Shown here piece by piece: positions 13,501 through 23,660 of a DNA stretch of 64,000 nt. Source of the stretch: Tubulanus polymorphus (Eukaryota > Nemertea > Palaeonemertea > Tubulaniformes > Tubulanidae); the NCBI RefSeq assembly GCF_964204645.1, contig NC_134032.1, positions 5,823,175 through 5,887,174 on the forward strand. The letters are read 5' to 3'. Position 1 is the stretch's first letter; every line of letters starts with the position of its first letter. The translations under genes were made by a program, and so were the position numbers. The notes beneath the pieces are model-generated. The model saw nothing but the letters and a program-made list of their open reading frames with translations. It was not told where the DNA came from and did not search any database.

Positions 13501-16500
13501 ACTACCTCGGTACTTGAAAGGGATGTTTTATCATTATTATCTTTGTAATCATTACCATTACTATCAACTTTATTTGGTGCCTTATTCAATTGAATACTGC
13601 TCTAAGGCACTTACATAAAACAGTTATATATAATAAAAATGTGGCTAATCACAAGTGCGAATAAAAGATAGTCAGAGCTCATATCAGAGTTTCTTAATGT
13701 GACTATACTTGGAATTATTTTCTAATAACTACTCGCGACACCTGGTGGATCATCGCTTGCCATAAGTAGAATCCTCAATTTATAAAGCAGTTGATGTCCT
13801 AATGCACACAAGTGACACCTTGTGCATCCTTATTTGCCAAAAGCGGAATCCTCAATAGCTGCAGTAGTTGAGACACTAGCGACACCTGGTGAATCCTCAA
13901 TTTGCAACAGGCGGAGTCCTCAATGGGATACCGGCAATCACCAGATGGCGCAACAAAACACTGGCTCATTCGTAGCAAAAATTAACTCTTTTTCGAAGAA
14001 ATTTCAACTCGATTTTTAGGTTGCCAAATCCGAAAACGATCAAATAAGTCATCGACTAGATATAACAATCGCTTTCTCACTCAATGTATAGTGGATTTAC
14101 TGAAAATTGATTTAATAGTGAAAACATTTTACTCAAATTTAATTGAAATATAGAAGGAAATTGAAGCGCGGTAAACCCAGTGCCACTATAGCGATTCTTG
14201 CTGATTATCGCTGATCCCTCGCCCGCCACAGTAGCGTTACTGGCATCACATTGCCGCAGTATTTGTGTCCTTATGCACTCTACTCGAGTAGTGTCAATTT
14301 GAATGTTCAATAATGAATTTTTGTTTTTTTTTGTTTTATTTCGTAAAGAGAACGCGAATCTGTGTATGAAACAGCCAATCTGGTTCACTCACGGGTCGGT
14401 GATGTCGACATACTGGTCAATAACGCCGGAATCGTCAACGGTAGAAATTTTCTCGATATTCCTGACGAGAATTTAATGAAGATCTTTCAAGTGAACTTGT
14501 TTGCGCACTTCTGGGTATGTACTTTAGTGCAGGACCCAGCCTTCAGTCAAAACAGGGGCGGATCCATTCTTATTTCATAGGGATGACATTGATTGTCCAT
14601 TTCATTCATTGGTTTGATTTGATTTCTCCTCACGTTGTGTCCCTTACGTTCCTACAATCCAACCAGTTAAACCTGCCGGGAATGATACCAGGGGATTGAT
14701 TTTGAACGCTCAAATCGGAGTACAGATAGTTGGGTGATCGGTCGAATTACATTATCTGATCGATGTACATACATATAATTGGAAGTTCCGGTTCCATTTC
14801 GTGTAATCAATCTTCCATTCAGCCAAGACCGACCGTCTGTATACAGACCAGACCAGTCTAAGCCAACCAATTTGGTCTATAGTCAATCTAAAAAGTTCAG
14901 ACCTGTCAAAGCCCATTCCGGTTTTACAGCCAATCTAACAAACCAAGGCCGTTAATTATTAAACCAAGGCCAGTCTTCAGATCAATTTGAGACAATTTTT
15001 CTCCCATTTTGCTTTCGGATTGGTTCATCGATTTTCAAGATAATTTTAATCTTTGCGCTAGTTCTGTTTCTAGTGCCCACACTAGACAGTCAAATTGCTC
15101 TGATAAATCGCAATCCGTCGCTCGTCGGTCAAGGCTGGATGGAAGATTGATAACAAGAAGTAGAACCAGGACGTCCAATTACATGTATGTGCATCGATCG
15201 GATTATGTAATTGTTTGTTCGGATAACCAAAATGAACCGTAAATGAACTGAAACAGGTTTTACATGTAAGTCATGCATCTGGGTCCTGACAGAGCAGCCC
15301 TCTTGTCGACGAAAATGGAGGACCCTATTTCAAAATTCAGTGTATACATGGATCCGCCTATGTTCATAATGAGCTAAAATAATCGTCGAAAAACCACTTA
15401 TGTTGTCGTGGTATTTTTCAGAACGAAGATTATCAATTTGATTTTCTTTCAGACGGTGAAAGCATTTTTGCCGTCGATGATGCGACGGGACAGCGGTCAC
15501 GTGGTTAATATAGCGTCGTGCGCAGGTCTAATCGGAATGAACCGATTAGCTGATTATTGCTCGACGAAATTTGCAGCAGTCGGATTCACTGAGAGTCTGA
15601 GACAGGAAATACAACGAGATGATAAAAACATTCAAACAACTCTAGTGTGTCCTTATCTTATAGATACAGGCATGTTTACTGGCTGCGAGGCGTGAGTAAT
15701 GACCAGAAAAAAGTTCAACCTATAATTCCACAGTTATAGGTTTAGATCCAATTCTACAATCAGAATATGCACCCAGTTCCAAACTGTATGGGTTTACACC
15801 TAGTCACTGTTTATGTGACCCAGTTCCACTAGTATTGTGGGTTTATACCAATTCCCACAGTTGTCATAGTTTAGAACAAGTTCCACAGTTGTTCGGTTTA
15901 GGCCAAGTTCTGCAACGTGGGTTAAAACTCAGGGTCCAGTTCCACAGTTCTAAGTTAAGATTTGACTCTGGGTTAAAACATTGAAAATGAACTAACTTTA
16001 ACTCTGAGTTAACTCTAACTCGCAACTGTGGAACTGGGTCCAGTTCTACAATGTAGGTTTAAATCCACTGTTGGTTTAGACCCTTCCACTGTTGGGAGGG
16101 TTTAAAACCAATTCCACAGTTCCCGGTTAAAAGTTGACTTACGAATTCGCGAATTTGAACCGAAAAAAGTATTTCGGGTAAATTTCCGTTTGAATGTTTA
16201 AGATCAATTTTTGTTGTTGTTGTTTTCAGTAAATTCCCGGCTTTGTTCCCGAAATTGAACCCGAAGTTGACGGCTGACCGCATCATGCAGGCGATTCTGA
16301 CCAACCAGCACATAGTCTGTATTCCACGCCTCATTTACATAATGAGTGCCTTAAAAACGTGAGTATAGGAAAAAGTAGCCGATTACATAGAACTGAGGTG
16401 AAATGCAAATTCGGTACTGGCATCAAACACCAGATCGCACAATAGTATACGCTTAATCATTTGAATGAAATGTTGATAAACTGGACAGGCCCCCGAATCC

Positions 16501-16704
16501 AGATATTATCTAACTACCACAGTTGTAATTATTTGATTTTGAAGTTTGTATAAAATTTCTATAAAAGTTTCTATAAATTTCTTTCGATCTCATTATATTT
16601 CTGTTTTCAGTATTTTGCCGGTTGATGTGGTGTCCATACTCAGTAATTTCGCGGGAACTTCGACCTTCATGGATAACTTCATCGGGCGCCAAAAAGCGGG
16701 ATGA
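4229..16704 (+). CDS. SDR16C-family short-chain dehydrogenase/reductase, five exons
   Basis: Join 4229-4524, 14349-14514, 15453-15691, 16230-16358 and 16611-16704 gives 924 nt, 307 aa plus stop; all joins keep frame and have GT-AG borders. A hydrophobic N-terminus (about residues 13-29) looks like the membrane anchor usual in this family. Seen: cofactor loop TGAASPNGIG (42-51), Asp69 after beta-2 (NAD(H)-type preference by family rule), CDV (96-98), NNAG (123-126), Asn148, catalytic Ser176, and YCSTK giving Tyr189 and Lys193. The C-terminus MDNFIGRQKAG resembles SDR16C members, whose usual length is about 300 aa. Known members (RDH10, RDHE2, HSD17B11/13) oxidise retinol or steroid alcohols on ER or lipid-droplet membranes; the substrate here is not decidable. 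Odd: the glycine loop has two more residues than the usual TGxxxGxG. ATG 4229 is chosen because the anchor directly follows it. Confidence 0.9.
4525..10106. other. First part of SDR16C-like intron 1
   Basis: A+T-rich intron without a recognised gene. Around 7240-7330 there are diverged repeats of GTTCCACAG..GTGGGTT, the same family as 15705-16125. A perfect 18-bp palindrome ACCTGTTCATGAACAGGT lies at about 8351-8368. The minus-strand open frame 8616-9119 has no recognisable domain. Confidence 0.45.
10107..10640 (-). mobile_element. LINE 3' fragment (ORF2 C-terminus), 5'-truncated
   Basis: Minus-strand reading gives the C-terminal region that follows the reverse transcriptase of CR1/Jockey-type LINEs: CEMWGYEN and IYGELG blocks (10500-10640), then RTRSCVNRCL and YGDRSFSHKGPLLWNSLP (10158-10400) ending at a stop. 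At least two frameshifts. A short TAA-type tail (taataataataa) at 10112-10125 marks the 3' end, as in CR1/L2 elements. Confidence 0.65.
10641..12239. other. Intron sequence between LINE remnants
   Basis: No recognised gene. The 10641-11160 part has several open frames on both strands without family motifs and may belong to the adjacent LINE. At 11930-12160 a segment beginning CACCAGATGGCG resembles a second segment at 13955-14160, so the two diverged direct repeats flank the next LINE fragment. Confidence 0.4.
12240..13370 (-). mobile_element. LINE reverse-transcriptase remnant
   Basis: Minus strand encodes decayed RT pieces in order: YRGISLNSNVGKLFS and DEQYGFRKGRSC (13000-13300), a QAFDCVDRWHL-like block around 13030-13080 in another frame, then KIMHFRKKS with VYRYLGV (12564-12749), and DMGWTPLFIR near the end (12262-12459). 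These are motifs of the RT palm, thumb and C-terminal region of Jockey-superfamily LINEs. Frameshifts and stops separate every piece, so it is dead. Confidence 0.7.
13371..14348. other. 3' part of SDR16C-like intron 1
   Basis: Contains two to three diverged ~75-base repeats (GACACCTGGTG..GAATCCTCAA) at 13735-13925, and the copy of the CACCAGATGGCG segment noted above. Ends with the T-rich tract and acceptor of exon 2. Confidence 0.4.
14349..14514 (+). CDS. SDR16C-like gene, exon 2 (NNAG motif)
   Basis: Acceptor AG at 14347-14348, donor gtatgt at 14515. One base completes Gly99, then 55 codons to Trp154. Carries NNAG (residues 123-126) and the active-site Asn148 in QVNLF. It follows a 9.8-kb intron. 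The polypyrimidine stretch before the acceptor is a T-rich run around 14320-14340. Confidence 0.88.
14515..15452. other. SDR16C-like intron 2
   Basis: No gene. Diverged repeats of GACCAG/GTCTAAGCC words at 14820-14980. The sequence TTAACCTGCCGGGAATG..GTATGTGCATCGATCGGATTA recurs weakly with TACATACATATAATT at 14760 and ACATGTATGTGCATCGATCGG at 15180. Confidence 0.4.
15453..15691 (+). CDS. SDR16C-like gene, exon 3 (catalytic Ser, Tyr, Lys)
   Basis: Acceptor ttctttcag ends at 15452; donor gtgagt starts at 15692. Encodes residues 155-233 plus two bases. Contains Ser176 in NIASCAG and YCSTKFA with Tyr189 and Lys193, then the substrate-loop start CPYLIDTGM. An unspliced reading would stop at the TGA overlapping the donor. 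Confidence 0.9.
15705..16125. repeat. Diverged minisatellite in SDR16C-like intron 3
   Basis: Repeating words TTCCACAGTT, GGGTTTA and CCAGTTC occur every 35-60 bases across most of the intron. Units are strongly diverged. A shorter copy of the same family is at 7240-7330 in intron 1. Confidence 0.6.
16230..16358 (+). CDS. SDR16C-like gene, exon 4
   Basis: Acceptor gttttcag ends at 16229; donor gtgagt starts at 16359. Encodes a 43-codon C-terminal segment (KFPALFPKLNPKL, then a TADRIMQAILTNQ helix and an IPRLIYIMSAL stretch). This matches the SDR16C region where a helix named for isozyme cofactor closure is followed by a hydrophobic segment. Confidence 0.85.
16611..16704 (+). CDS. SDR16C-like gene, exon 5 and stop
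   Basis: Acceptor ctgttttcag ends at 16610. Thirty-one residues then TGA at 16702-16704. Ends FMDNFIGRQKAG, matching the conserved MD-F-GR C-terminus of SDR16C proteins. A 3' UTR of about 230 bases follows. Confidence 0.87.
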
Positions 16705-16916
16705 CGACACTAGAGCAGAGCAGAGCGCCTCCTGTAGGCTTACAGTGTGCCTTCACTTGATGTTATTCACTAGTGTAAAATTAAATTAAACGGGTCCATG
16801 TAAAATTCAATTAGAAATCGACCTCAGAAAAGCGCCGTTATCAATCCTACCCTCCCCTCCCTTGGCGTTATTACTTGTCTAAGCTTTCAAATAAGAACAC
16901 ATAATTTTATATTGTA

Positions 16917-16922
16917 AATAAA
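16917..16922 (+). terminator. Polyadenylation signal of the SDR16C-like gene
   Basis: Canonical AATAAA 213 bases after the stop codon, in an A+T-rich context followed by T-rich sequence (gttttttctttcc at about 16947). No other AATAAA lies between stop and this site. Confidence 0.7.
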
Positions 16923-19871
16923 GTTTATACTAATTTATAGAAAATTAGGTTTTTTCTTTCCTTCGAAGTCAGATCAATATTCGTCAATCTTGGTCGCGCC
17001 GAAAGGGTAAATCGGTTTCTTGTGGTTTAGTAAGCCTCGTATCACGGAGATATTTACGTATTAAGTTTCTGCACCCGATTGGCTTCCCTGGAGGTTACAT
17101 AATTTTTTGGTCTTGAAATGTGGATGATTTCCCTCGTATTTGTTTAATTTGATTTGATGATTGATGTACACCTTACGAACCCACCAGTCAACACACACCG
17201 GGTGTTTGATCTTAAAATCGGGCATCGAAGTTCAAGTATAAATCGGTCGAATTTATAGAATTATTTGTAAAGTTTATGTATGATTGGAAAGTTTAGGCAC
17301 ATGATTTGGTATATAATAATAAGTCTTTATTTCGTACGAAAGTGCAGACTACAAGAGGAAAAGAGAGAAAATAAAAAATCCACATTCACATGGAAAAACG
17401 GACTGAACAGACTGAATAAGTTAAGGACATAGATTCAAAGCACGTGTAGGCTACATGACTTAGCAGATACTGTAGTAGTTGATTACGTAGGTCTTTTATC
17501 TAATTCTTGCTGGGTTAAGAATGTGCCGGGCTGCTTCGATATATTCAACTGTGGGTAATGAGAGCTAGATTACTAGAGCAATGGTTTGGAATAGAAATCT
17601 GTTAAGTTTGTACTAGTAGAAATATCATTTGAACTGTTACTGGCAGGCGAATTACTACCTTAAAAAGCAAGGTTGCCACAAAAACTTAATACCGGGTTAT
17701 CTAAATTGATACATGATTGAAGAATTATCCAAAATCTGCGGTGCAACTTAACTTCAATGGTTTCATCACTACATAGTAGAGGAAGGATGGCTTCGAAGAT
17801 GTAAATTGAAAATTTCTTCTATACATTTTCTTACCGCACAAAATAGTTTACGAGAAGTAACATCAGAAAAGTAAATAAGTATCGACCGTTAGGGATAAGC
17901 AGTAAGTACGAAAAATAAAGTATCTGTTATGGGGATCGGCATTGAAGATGCATCTACCACTGCAGTTAAATTTTACATATAAATCATTCACTATATGATC
18001 AAAATTAATGACACAATTACCATGACTATTAACCGTTGCAGGATGGTCGGTCGAGTTAGCAGAAGTTTTCGTCCATATCATAGAATCGTGCAACAAAGTT
18101 GAAATTTTGGTTAATGAGTGTCGTGACCGGTTCCCTAGGTCCGAATTCGGGATAGGAATTGTTTATAAAACGTACTTTCCTTGGTAAAAGAAACAAATGA
18201 ATATGACGCTTATAGGCATATGTCCCATTGGATTAACTGGATTTTAACTGGATACTCGAATCGCATCATAGTCAAATAATTAATTTTACTTGAAATAACT
18301 CGTGCGTGGGTGCGAGCAAAAAGATCTACTAATGTTCTGACATTTGTTCAGACTTCTTCCGTAGGCCATTAAATTCTCGCCTATACGTATCTCGAGGAAA
18401 AAGATAAAGCAATAAACCTTGTGCAAGTTGGATTAGCGTAAGTCAGATAATTTCTTATTTCGGGTGAATATCGAATTTTGATTGGCCCGATCTCCCTTTC
18501 AAGTAAATTTATATTTTCGGAAATTCGTAGTACTTTTCTTGGTCCCAAAATAAAAAATCAGTTAAGGCCACACAAAGAAATACCCTAGTTTCTCATCAGA
18601 TCTTTTTCTGAATAGTGACGAGGGTGGGCGAATTTTATTTTTTTGCCTTCTCTAAATAAAAAGTTGAAATAAAAAGCTCAACCTAAGACTTATAGAACAG
18701 ACGCGGGAGGGAAGTTTTTTTTACCAATGCCAAACAAATGCCAGTAATGCAAGTAGAACACGCAAACAACTTTATTTGGAAGTAAGTAGCTCCCCAAAAC
18801 CTATAGAATCAAACTATATCGACTCATTTAATTGAACTTGAGACAATAATTTTCGCTCTCTCGAAATGAAGTAAAAGGAAACGAACGTGGCGCTGTTTTT
18901 GTCACCGTAAATGTGGATTACCAGTCCGTCGAGGATGAGCATATGAACGCCGGCAGAAAAAAACCCTCTGTCGTACATTATACAGCTATGCGGGCGAGCG
19001 GGTTTTATTTATGATTAAAAAAGAAAAAGACAATTGATGCTTTGCCGATGCGGGCGAGCGAATTTGTTATTTTTATATTCTAATCATTGGACTTTTTCAT
19101 GACGCAGGCGGCATTTGACTTTCTTGAGAAACTAGGGTATTTGTTTGTGTGGCCTAAAATCACTTGCCGAAATAAAAGTCAGAGGGCTATTTTCTTCCCA
19201 TTGCAGTTTGATTTCTTCCCCGTTCCGACGCCTGTTAGTGGCTTGAAATCGAGTATACGTGTCAACGGTCGTTATCTCAGTTGTGTTAGTGTATAAAACT
19301 AGAAAAATGAACGTGAAATATATCAGTAATACTAAACCATTTCTTGTTGATTTGATTTTTCCGTTTAAAGAAATAAATTCACAAGTCGTAGAACAGTTGT
19401 ATTCGGGGAAGGCTGGAAAGTCGGGGGATTTTTCTTGGTCCCGCAACATCCGACTTACCCATGGTCTATTTTATGTCTACAGAAAATACTTAAGTCTCAG
19501 AATTTACTTTGACTGAGCAAAATGATCTTATTAATCATAGGTCTTCGATTCTTCGTGTAACAGAGCAATGATGCTTGAATTACAAAAAAAAATATTCGTT
19601 AAGGTTTCTACGCCCTTGACTCAAGGATTAAATTGACTTTTTTCATATCTTGGTTTATCGCGTCAAAGGTAGCTGTAAAGTGGAACATATGTTCAATATA
19701 AGCGGCTGAAATCAAGTCTTATAGGTTTAGATTATCAAGGTAGTAGTTATGACATTTTTCGAGATGTAACAAAATTCCTATACACAGTCAACCTCGCTCA
19801 ATTCGTCGTCGGTTTATTCGTATAACTACAATAATTCGTAAAAAATGCAAAGTTCCCGATTTTGTCCTTCG
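16923..19871. other. Intergenic DNA after the SDR16C-like gene
   Basis: Nothing firmly recognised. At 17311-17345 a TAATAATAA stretch followed by CTTTATTTCGTACGAAAG resembles the 3' end of a minus-strand LINE. The word ATGCGGGCGAGCG is duplicated at about 18988 and 19048. Overlapping open frames at 19087-19516 have no family motif. Confidence 0.4.
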
Positions 19872-20033
19872 TTATTGTACGGAAGCGTCCTGGGGACATA
19901 ATTAATTTTGGCTCAAGTCCATTATAGCATTAAATAGTTCCAGCAGGGACTTATCACATTGGACTGGTATTTGGAATTAATCCGCCAATATTGGACTGAT
20001 TGAATCTTACGACATTACGCCATAGGGACGTGC

Positions 20034-20255
20034 GAACATACCGACATACAGACAAACCGACGAACCGACATACCGACAAACCGACAAGCCGACGAACCGA
20101 CAAACCGACGAACCGACAAACCGACGAACCGACAAACCAACATACCGACAAACCGACATACCGACAAACCGACGAACCGACAAACCGACATACCGACAAA
20201 CCGACATACCGACGAACCGACAAACCGACATACCGGCAAACCGACGAACCGACAA
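20034..20255. repeat. 8-bp tandem array, left arm of foldback element 1
   Basis: About 27 units of CCGACAAA, CCGACGAA and CCGACATA. Open reading frames across it in several frames (TDKPTNRH, CRFVGLSV) are by-products of the 8-bp period. Confidence 0.92.
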
Positions 20256-20710
20256 ATCCTTGCGTGGATTACCCTTATATAAAGTGGCTGGGATCGAGGG
20301 GCTGCGTGTATGCGTGGATTACCCTTATGTTAAGTGGCTGGGATCGAGGGGCTGGGTATGTACCTGGATTACCCTTGTATAAATTGGCTGGGATCGAGGG
20401 GCTGTGTGGTGCATGAATTACCCTTATATAAAGTGGCTGGGATCGAGGGGCTGGGTATATGCGTGGATTACCCGCCGATTACCCTCATATAAAGTGGCTA
20501 GGATCGAGGGGCTGGGTATATGCGTGGATTACCCGCCGATTACCCTCATATAAAGTGGCTAGGATCGAGGGGCTGCGTGGTTGCGTGGATTACCCTTATA
20601 TAAAGTGGCTGGGATCGAGAGGCTGCGTGGTTGCGTGGATTACCCTTATATAATGTGGCTAGGATCGAGGGACAGGGTTTTTCCGTGGATTACCCGTGGC
20701 TGGATCGAGG
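20256..20710. repeat. 50-bp tandem array, core of foldback element 1
   Basis: About nine units containing GGATTACCCTTATATAAAG and GGCTGGGATCGAGGGGCTG. The same 50-bp unit, on the other strand, forms the core of the element at 22186-23740. Confidence 0.92.
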
Positions 20711-20718
20711 GAATACGA

Positions 20719-20793
20719 GTATGTCGGTTTGTCGGTTCGTCGGTTCGTCGGTTTGTCGGTTTGTCGGTATGTCGGTTTGTCGGTTTGTCTTGA
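20719..20793. repeat. 8-bp tandem array, right arm of foldback element 1
   Basis: About nine units of GTCGGTTT and GTCGGTTC, the reverse complement of the 20034-20255 array, so the two arrays can pair across the core. Confidence 0.9.
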
Positions 20794-20933
20794 AAAGTAC
20801 GTAGCCGAATTACTCCTTTTCTAAAAATGTATCTTTGAGCGGGGAACTATTCCACGCTATACTGGACTTGAACCTTAATTTTCTTATTTTTTGCTGATTG
20901 AAAAGTCATTAAATTAGATGAAAATTTTTTTAT

Positions 20934-21070
20934 TAAAATGTATGTTTTTCGACCGGCGGTGATTTAATTCTGACTTCTTTCACCGAATTAAATCATTTTT
21001 ATTAAACGTTATGTTTTTTTCGACCGGCGGCGATTTTAATTCGACCTTTTTCGTGGAATCAAATCATTTT
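20934..21070. repeat. Two-copy direct repeat in left arm
   Basis: TTTTTCGACCGGCGG followed by GATTTAATTC..C and AAATCATTTTTAT occurs twice, about 70 bases apart. The right arm of the large inverted repeat has no second copy. Confidence 0.6.
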
Positions 21071-22259
21071 TATGTCGGTACTCGAAAAACGCCTAATGAA
21101 ATACACCGAATCGGAAAACGCATAACGCCTAATTCCTAGAAAATGACCTAATTTCGTAATTGCACCATCTACTGAGACTCACAATCCAACTCATCAACGG
21201 AACAGTTTGAAAATACATGTGTTTTACGCTTCACGAAACGAGACTACTACTCTAATAAACTTCATTATAGGATGATGATAGAATGTCCGCCGTGCAAGCA
21301 ATCAATAAGCCTTTTTACAGTTTCCAGGCGCTATTTTTTTGGGTACCCACCGGGTCCGCATTGTTGAATTTTTTGTCCCTATTTTTTCCCCGTTTAATAT
21401 TTCTATTTCGTTCATATCTCTGGATTGGATAAAGATAGAAACAAAGTGAAAATATCGATGAACTCGGCTGATAATAAACTTTTTTATGATATCACTCATT
21501 TGTTAAGTTAATGCAACAATGCGCACTGGTGAAGTTATAAACATTGATATCGTCTTCCCGATAATTCAACTTGAGTTATTGCTCATCTCATTCAAAAGTT
21601 CGTAATTCTTACAAAATTTAATCTACATTTTTGAAGTTTTCAGGATCAATAGCCATCTATATGTGGTCCTATACACCTTTTACCGTTTTCAATTATCCGT
21701 ATTAGTTTTTAAGTAGTTGCGAGTCAAACTTCCAAAACACGTTTTCTAGAGTATCATGTTTGCATATTTATATCAAGAAATTTGACAATTCAACCGGTCC
21801 TACTTTGTTAAAATCAAAATTTTCAGTAACTATGGAAACAAGGGCACCTAGTTATTTGAAAAAATGGTAAATAGAGATATATTTCTAGTAACACAGGGAC
21901 AGAATACGGGTTTGGAGGGTCGGTAGTCCGGACCCCCGCTCCTTCCCATTAAGGTTACCATCTTTGTCAAGACAGTGATCGCATAAAGCCTACAATTCTA
22001 ACACTCATCCTCTTGCAAATTAAATTGTTTTGGATGTATTTGTTTCAACACCGAGGAGCACCCTACTCGCAGCCTTACGGAAAATGTCCTTATTTTTGTA
22101 CCCCTCTCCCAATCATCTAAGATAGTAAAAAAAGTCGAAATAAGTCTTCTAGTGTCAGGCATTTAAGTTTCATTGATCTCCCGTCGGTTCAACTCCAGAA
22201 TAGGTCAATATAGTTCCATCGTGGAGGATTTTCTTTAATGAAGTGAGTGGTTCGGTTTC

Positions 22260-22528
22260 TAATTGCCGACCTATTTTACTCGTCGACAATTCCGACGATT
22301 TAGAATTGCCGACCTATTTTACTCGTCGACAATTCCGACGATTTAGAATTGCCGACCTATTTTACTCGTCGACAATTCCGACGATTTAGAATTGCCGACC
22401 TATTTTACTCGTCGACAATTCCGACGATTTAGAATTGCCGACCTATTTTACTCGTCGACAATTCCGACGATTTTAAATTGCCGACCTATTTTACTCGTAG
22501 ACAATTCCGACGATTTAGAATTGTTGAA
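22260..22528. repeat. 43-bp tandem array, left arm of foldback element 2
   Basis: Six nearly identical units (TTGCCGACCTATTTTACTCG then TCGACAATTCCGACGATTTA). Each unit contains the palindrome GTCGAC. Variation is limited to single bases, so the array is young or homogenised. Confidence 0.93.
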
Positions 22529-22599
22529 GGGAAGATAAATTTTCAAGCAACGACACGGCCACTTGATGCCGATTGCAGTTTGTATCTATAAAGGGTAAT

Positions 22600-23338
22600 C
22601 TACACACGGTCCTTCATCCCAGCCATTTTATATCAGGGTAATCCACACAAACACCCAGCCCCTCGATCCCAGCCACCTTATTCAAGGGTAATCCACGCAA
22701 ACACACAGCCCCTCGATCCCAGCTACCTTATTCAAGGGTAATCCACGCAAACACACAACCCCTCGATCCCAGCCACTTTATATCAGGGTAATCCGCGCAC
22801 ACACACAGCCCCTCGATCCCAGCCACTTTATATCAGGGTAATCCACGCACACACACAGCCCCTCGATCCCAGCCACTTTATATCAGGGGTAATCCACGCA
22901 AAAACACAGCCCCTCAATCCCAGCCACCTTATTCAAGGGTAATCCACGCAAACACGCAGCCCCTCGATCCCAGCCACTTTATTCAAGGGTAATCCACGCA
23001 AACACACAGCCCTCGATCCCAGCCACATTATATCAGGGTAATCCACGCACACACGCAGCCCCTCGATCCCAGCCACATTATATCAGGGTAATCCACGCAC
23101 ACACGCAGCCCCTCGATCCCAGCCACATTATATCAGGGTAATCCACGCACACACGCAGCCCCTCGATCCCAGCCACATTATATCAGGGTAATCCGCGCAC
23201 ACACACAGCCCCTCGATCCCAGCCACTTTATATCAGGGTAATCCACGCACACACACAGCCCCTCGATCCCAGCCACTTTATATCAGGGTAATCCGCGCAA
23301 ACACGCAGCCCCTCGATCCCAGCCACTTTATATCAGGG
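22600..23338. repeat. 50-bp tandem array, core of foldback element 2
   Basis: About fifteen units with CCCCTCGATCCCAGCCAC and AGGGTAATCCACGC. Reverse complement of the core units at 20256-20710. Two sub-types differ by TTATATCAGGG versus TTATTCAAGGG. Confidence 0.93.
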
Positions 23339-23366
23339 GATATTATTATATAAAAGATATTGCAAT

Positions 23367-23660
23367 TCTAAATCGTCGGAATTGTCGACGAGTAAAATAG
23401 GTCGGCAATTCTAAATCGTCGGAATTGTCGACGAGTAAAATAGGTCGGCAATTTAAAATCGTCGGAATTGTCGACGAGTAAAATAGGTCGGCAATTCTAA
23501 ATCGTCGGAATTGTCTACGAGTAATATAGGTTGGCAATTCTAAATCGTCGGAATTGTCGACGAGTAAAATAGGTGGGCAATTCTAAATCGTCGGAATTAT
23601 CGACGAGTATAATAGGTGGGCAATTCTAAATCGTCGGAATTGTCGACGAGTAAAACAGGT
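23367..23660. repeat. 43-bp tandem array, right arm of foldback element 2
   Basis: About seven units of TAAATCGTCGGAATTGTCGA..GTAAAATAGGTCGGCAATTC, the reverse complement of 22260-22528. Confidence 0.92.

Larger units (their letters stand above)
19910..20874. mobile_element. Foldback-type element 1 with satellite arms
   Basis: Flanked by exact 8-bp direct repeats TTAATTTT (19902-19909 and 20875-20882). Inverted ends share about 35 positions, starting GGCTCAAGTCCATTATAGC on the left and GGTTCAAGTCCAGTATAGC on the right read inward. Inside: an 8-bp tandem array, a 50-bp tandem array, then the 8-bp array in inverse orientation. It interrupts the left arm of the larger inverted repeat, and removing it with one TSD copy restores the arm. 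No ORF of its own; reading frames are repeat artefacts. Confidence 0.88.

Noticed and set aside
19087-19516. Overlapping 69- and 85-aa plus-strand frames, one with SNTKPFLVDLIFPFKEINS
   Set aside because: Looks somewhat protein-like but no family is recognised and no convincing splice sites extend it. A protein profile search would decide.
20000-20416. 138-aa plus-strand frame rich in TDKPTNRH and overlapping minus-strand frames CRFVGLSV
   Set aside because: All frames of an 8-bp tandem array stay open and repeat every eight codons; it is the arm of foldback element 1.
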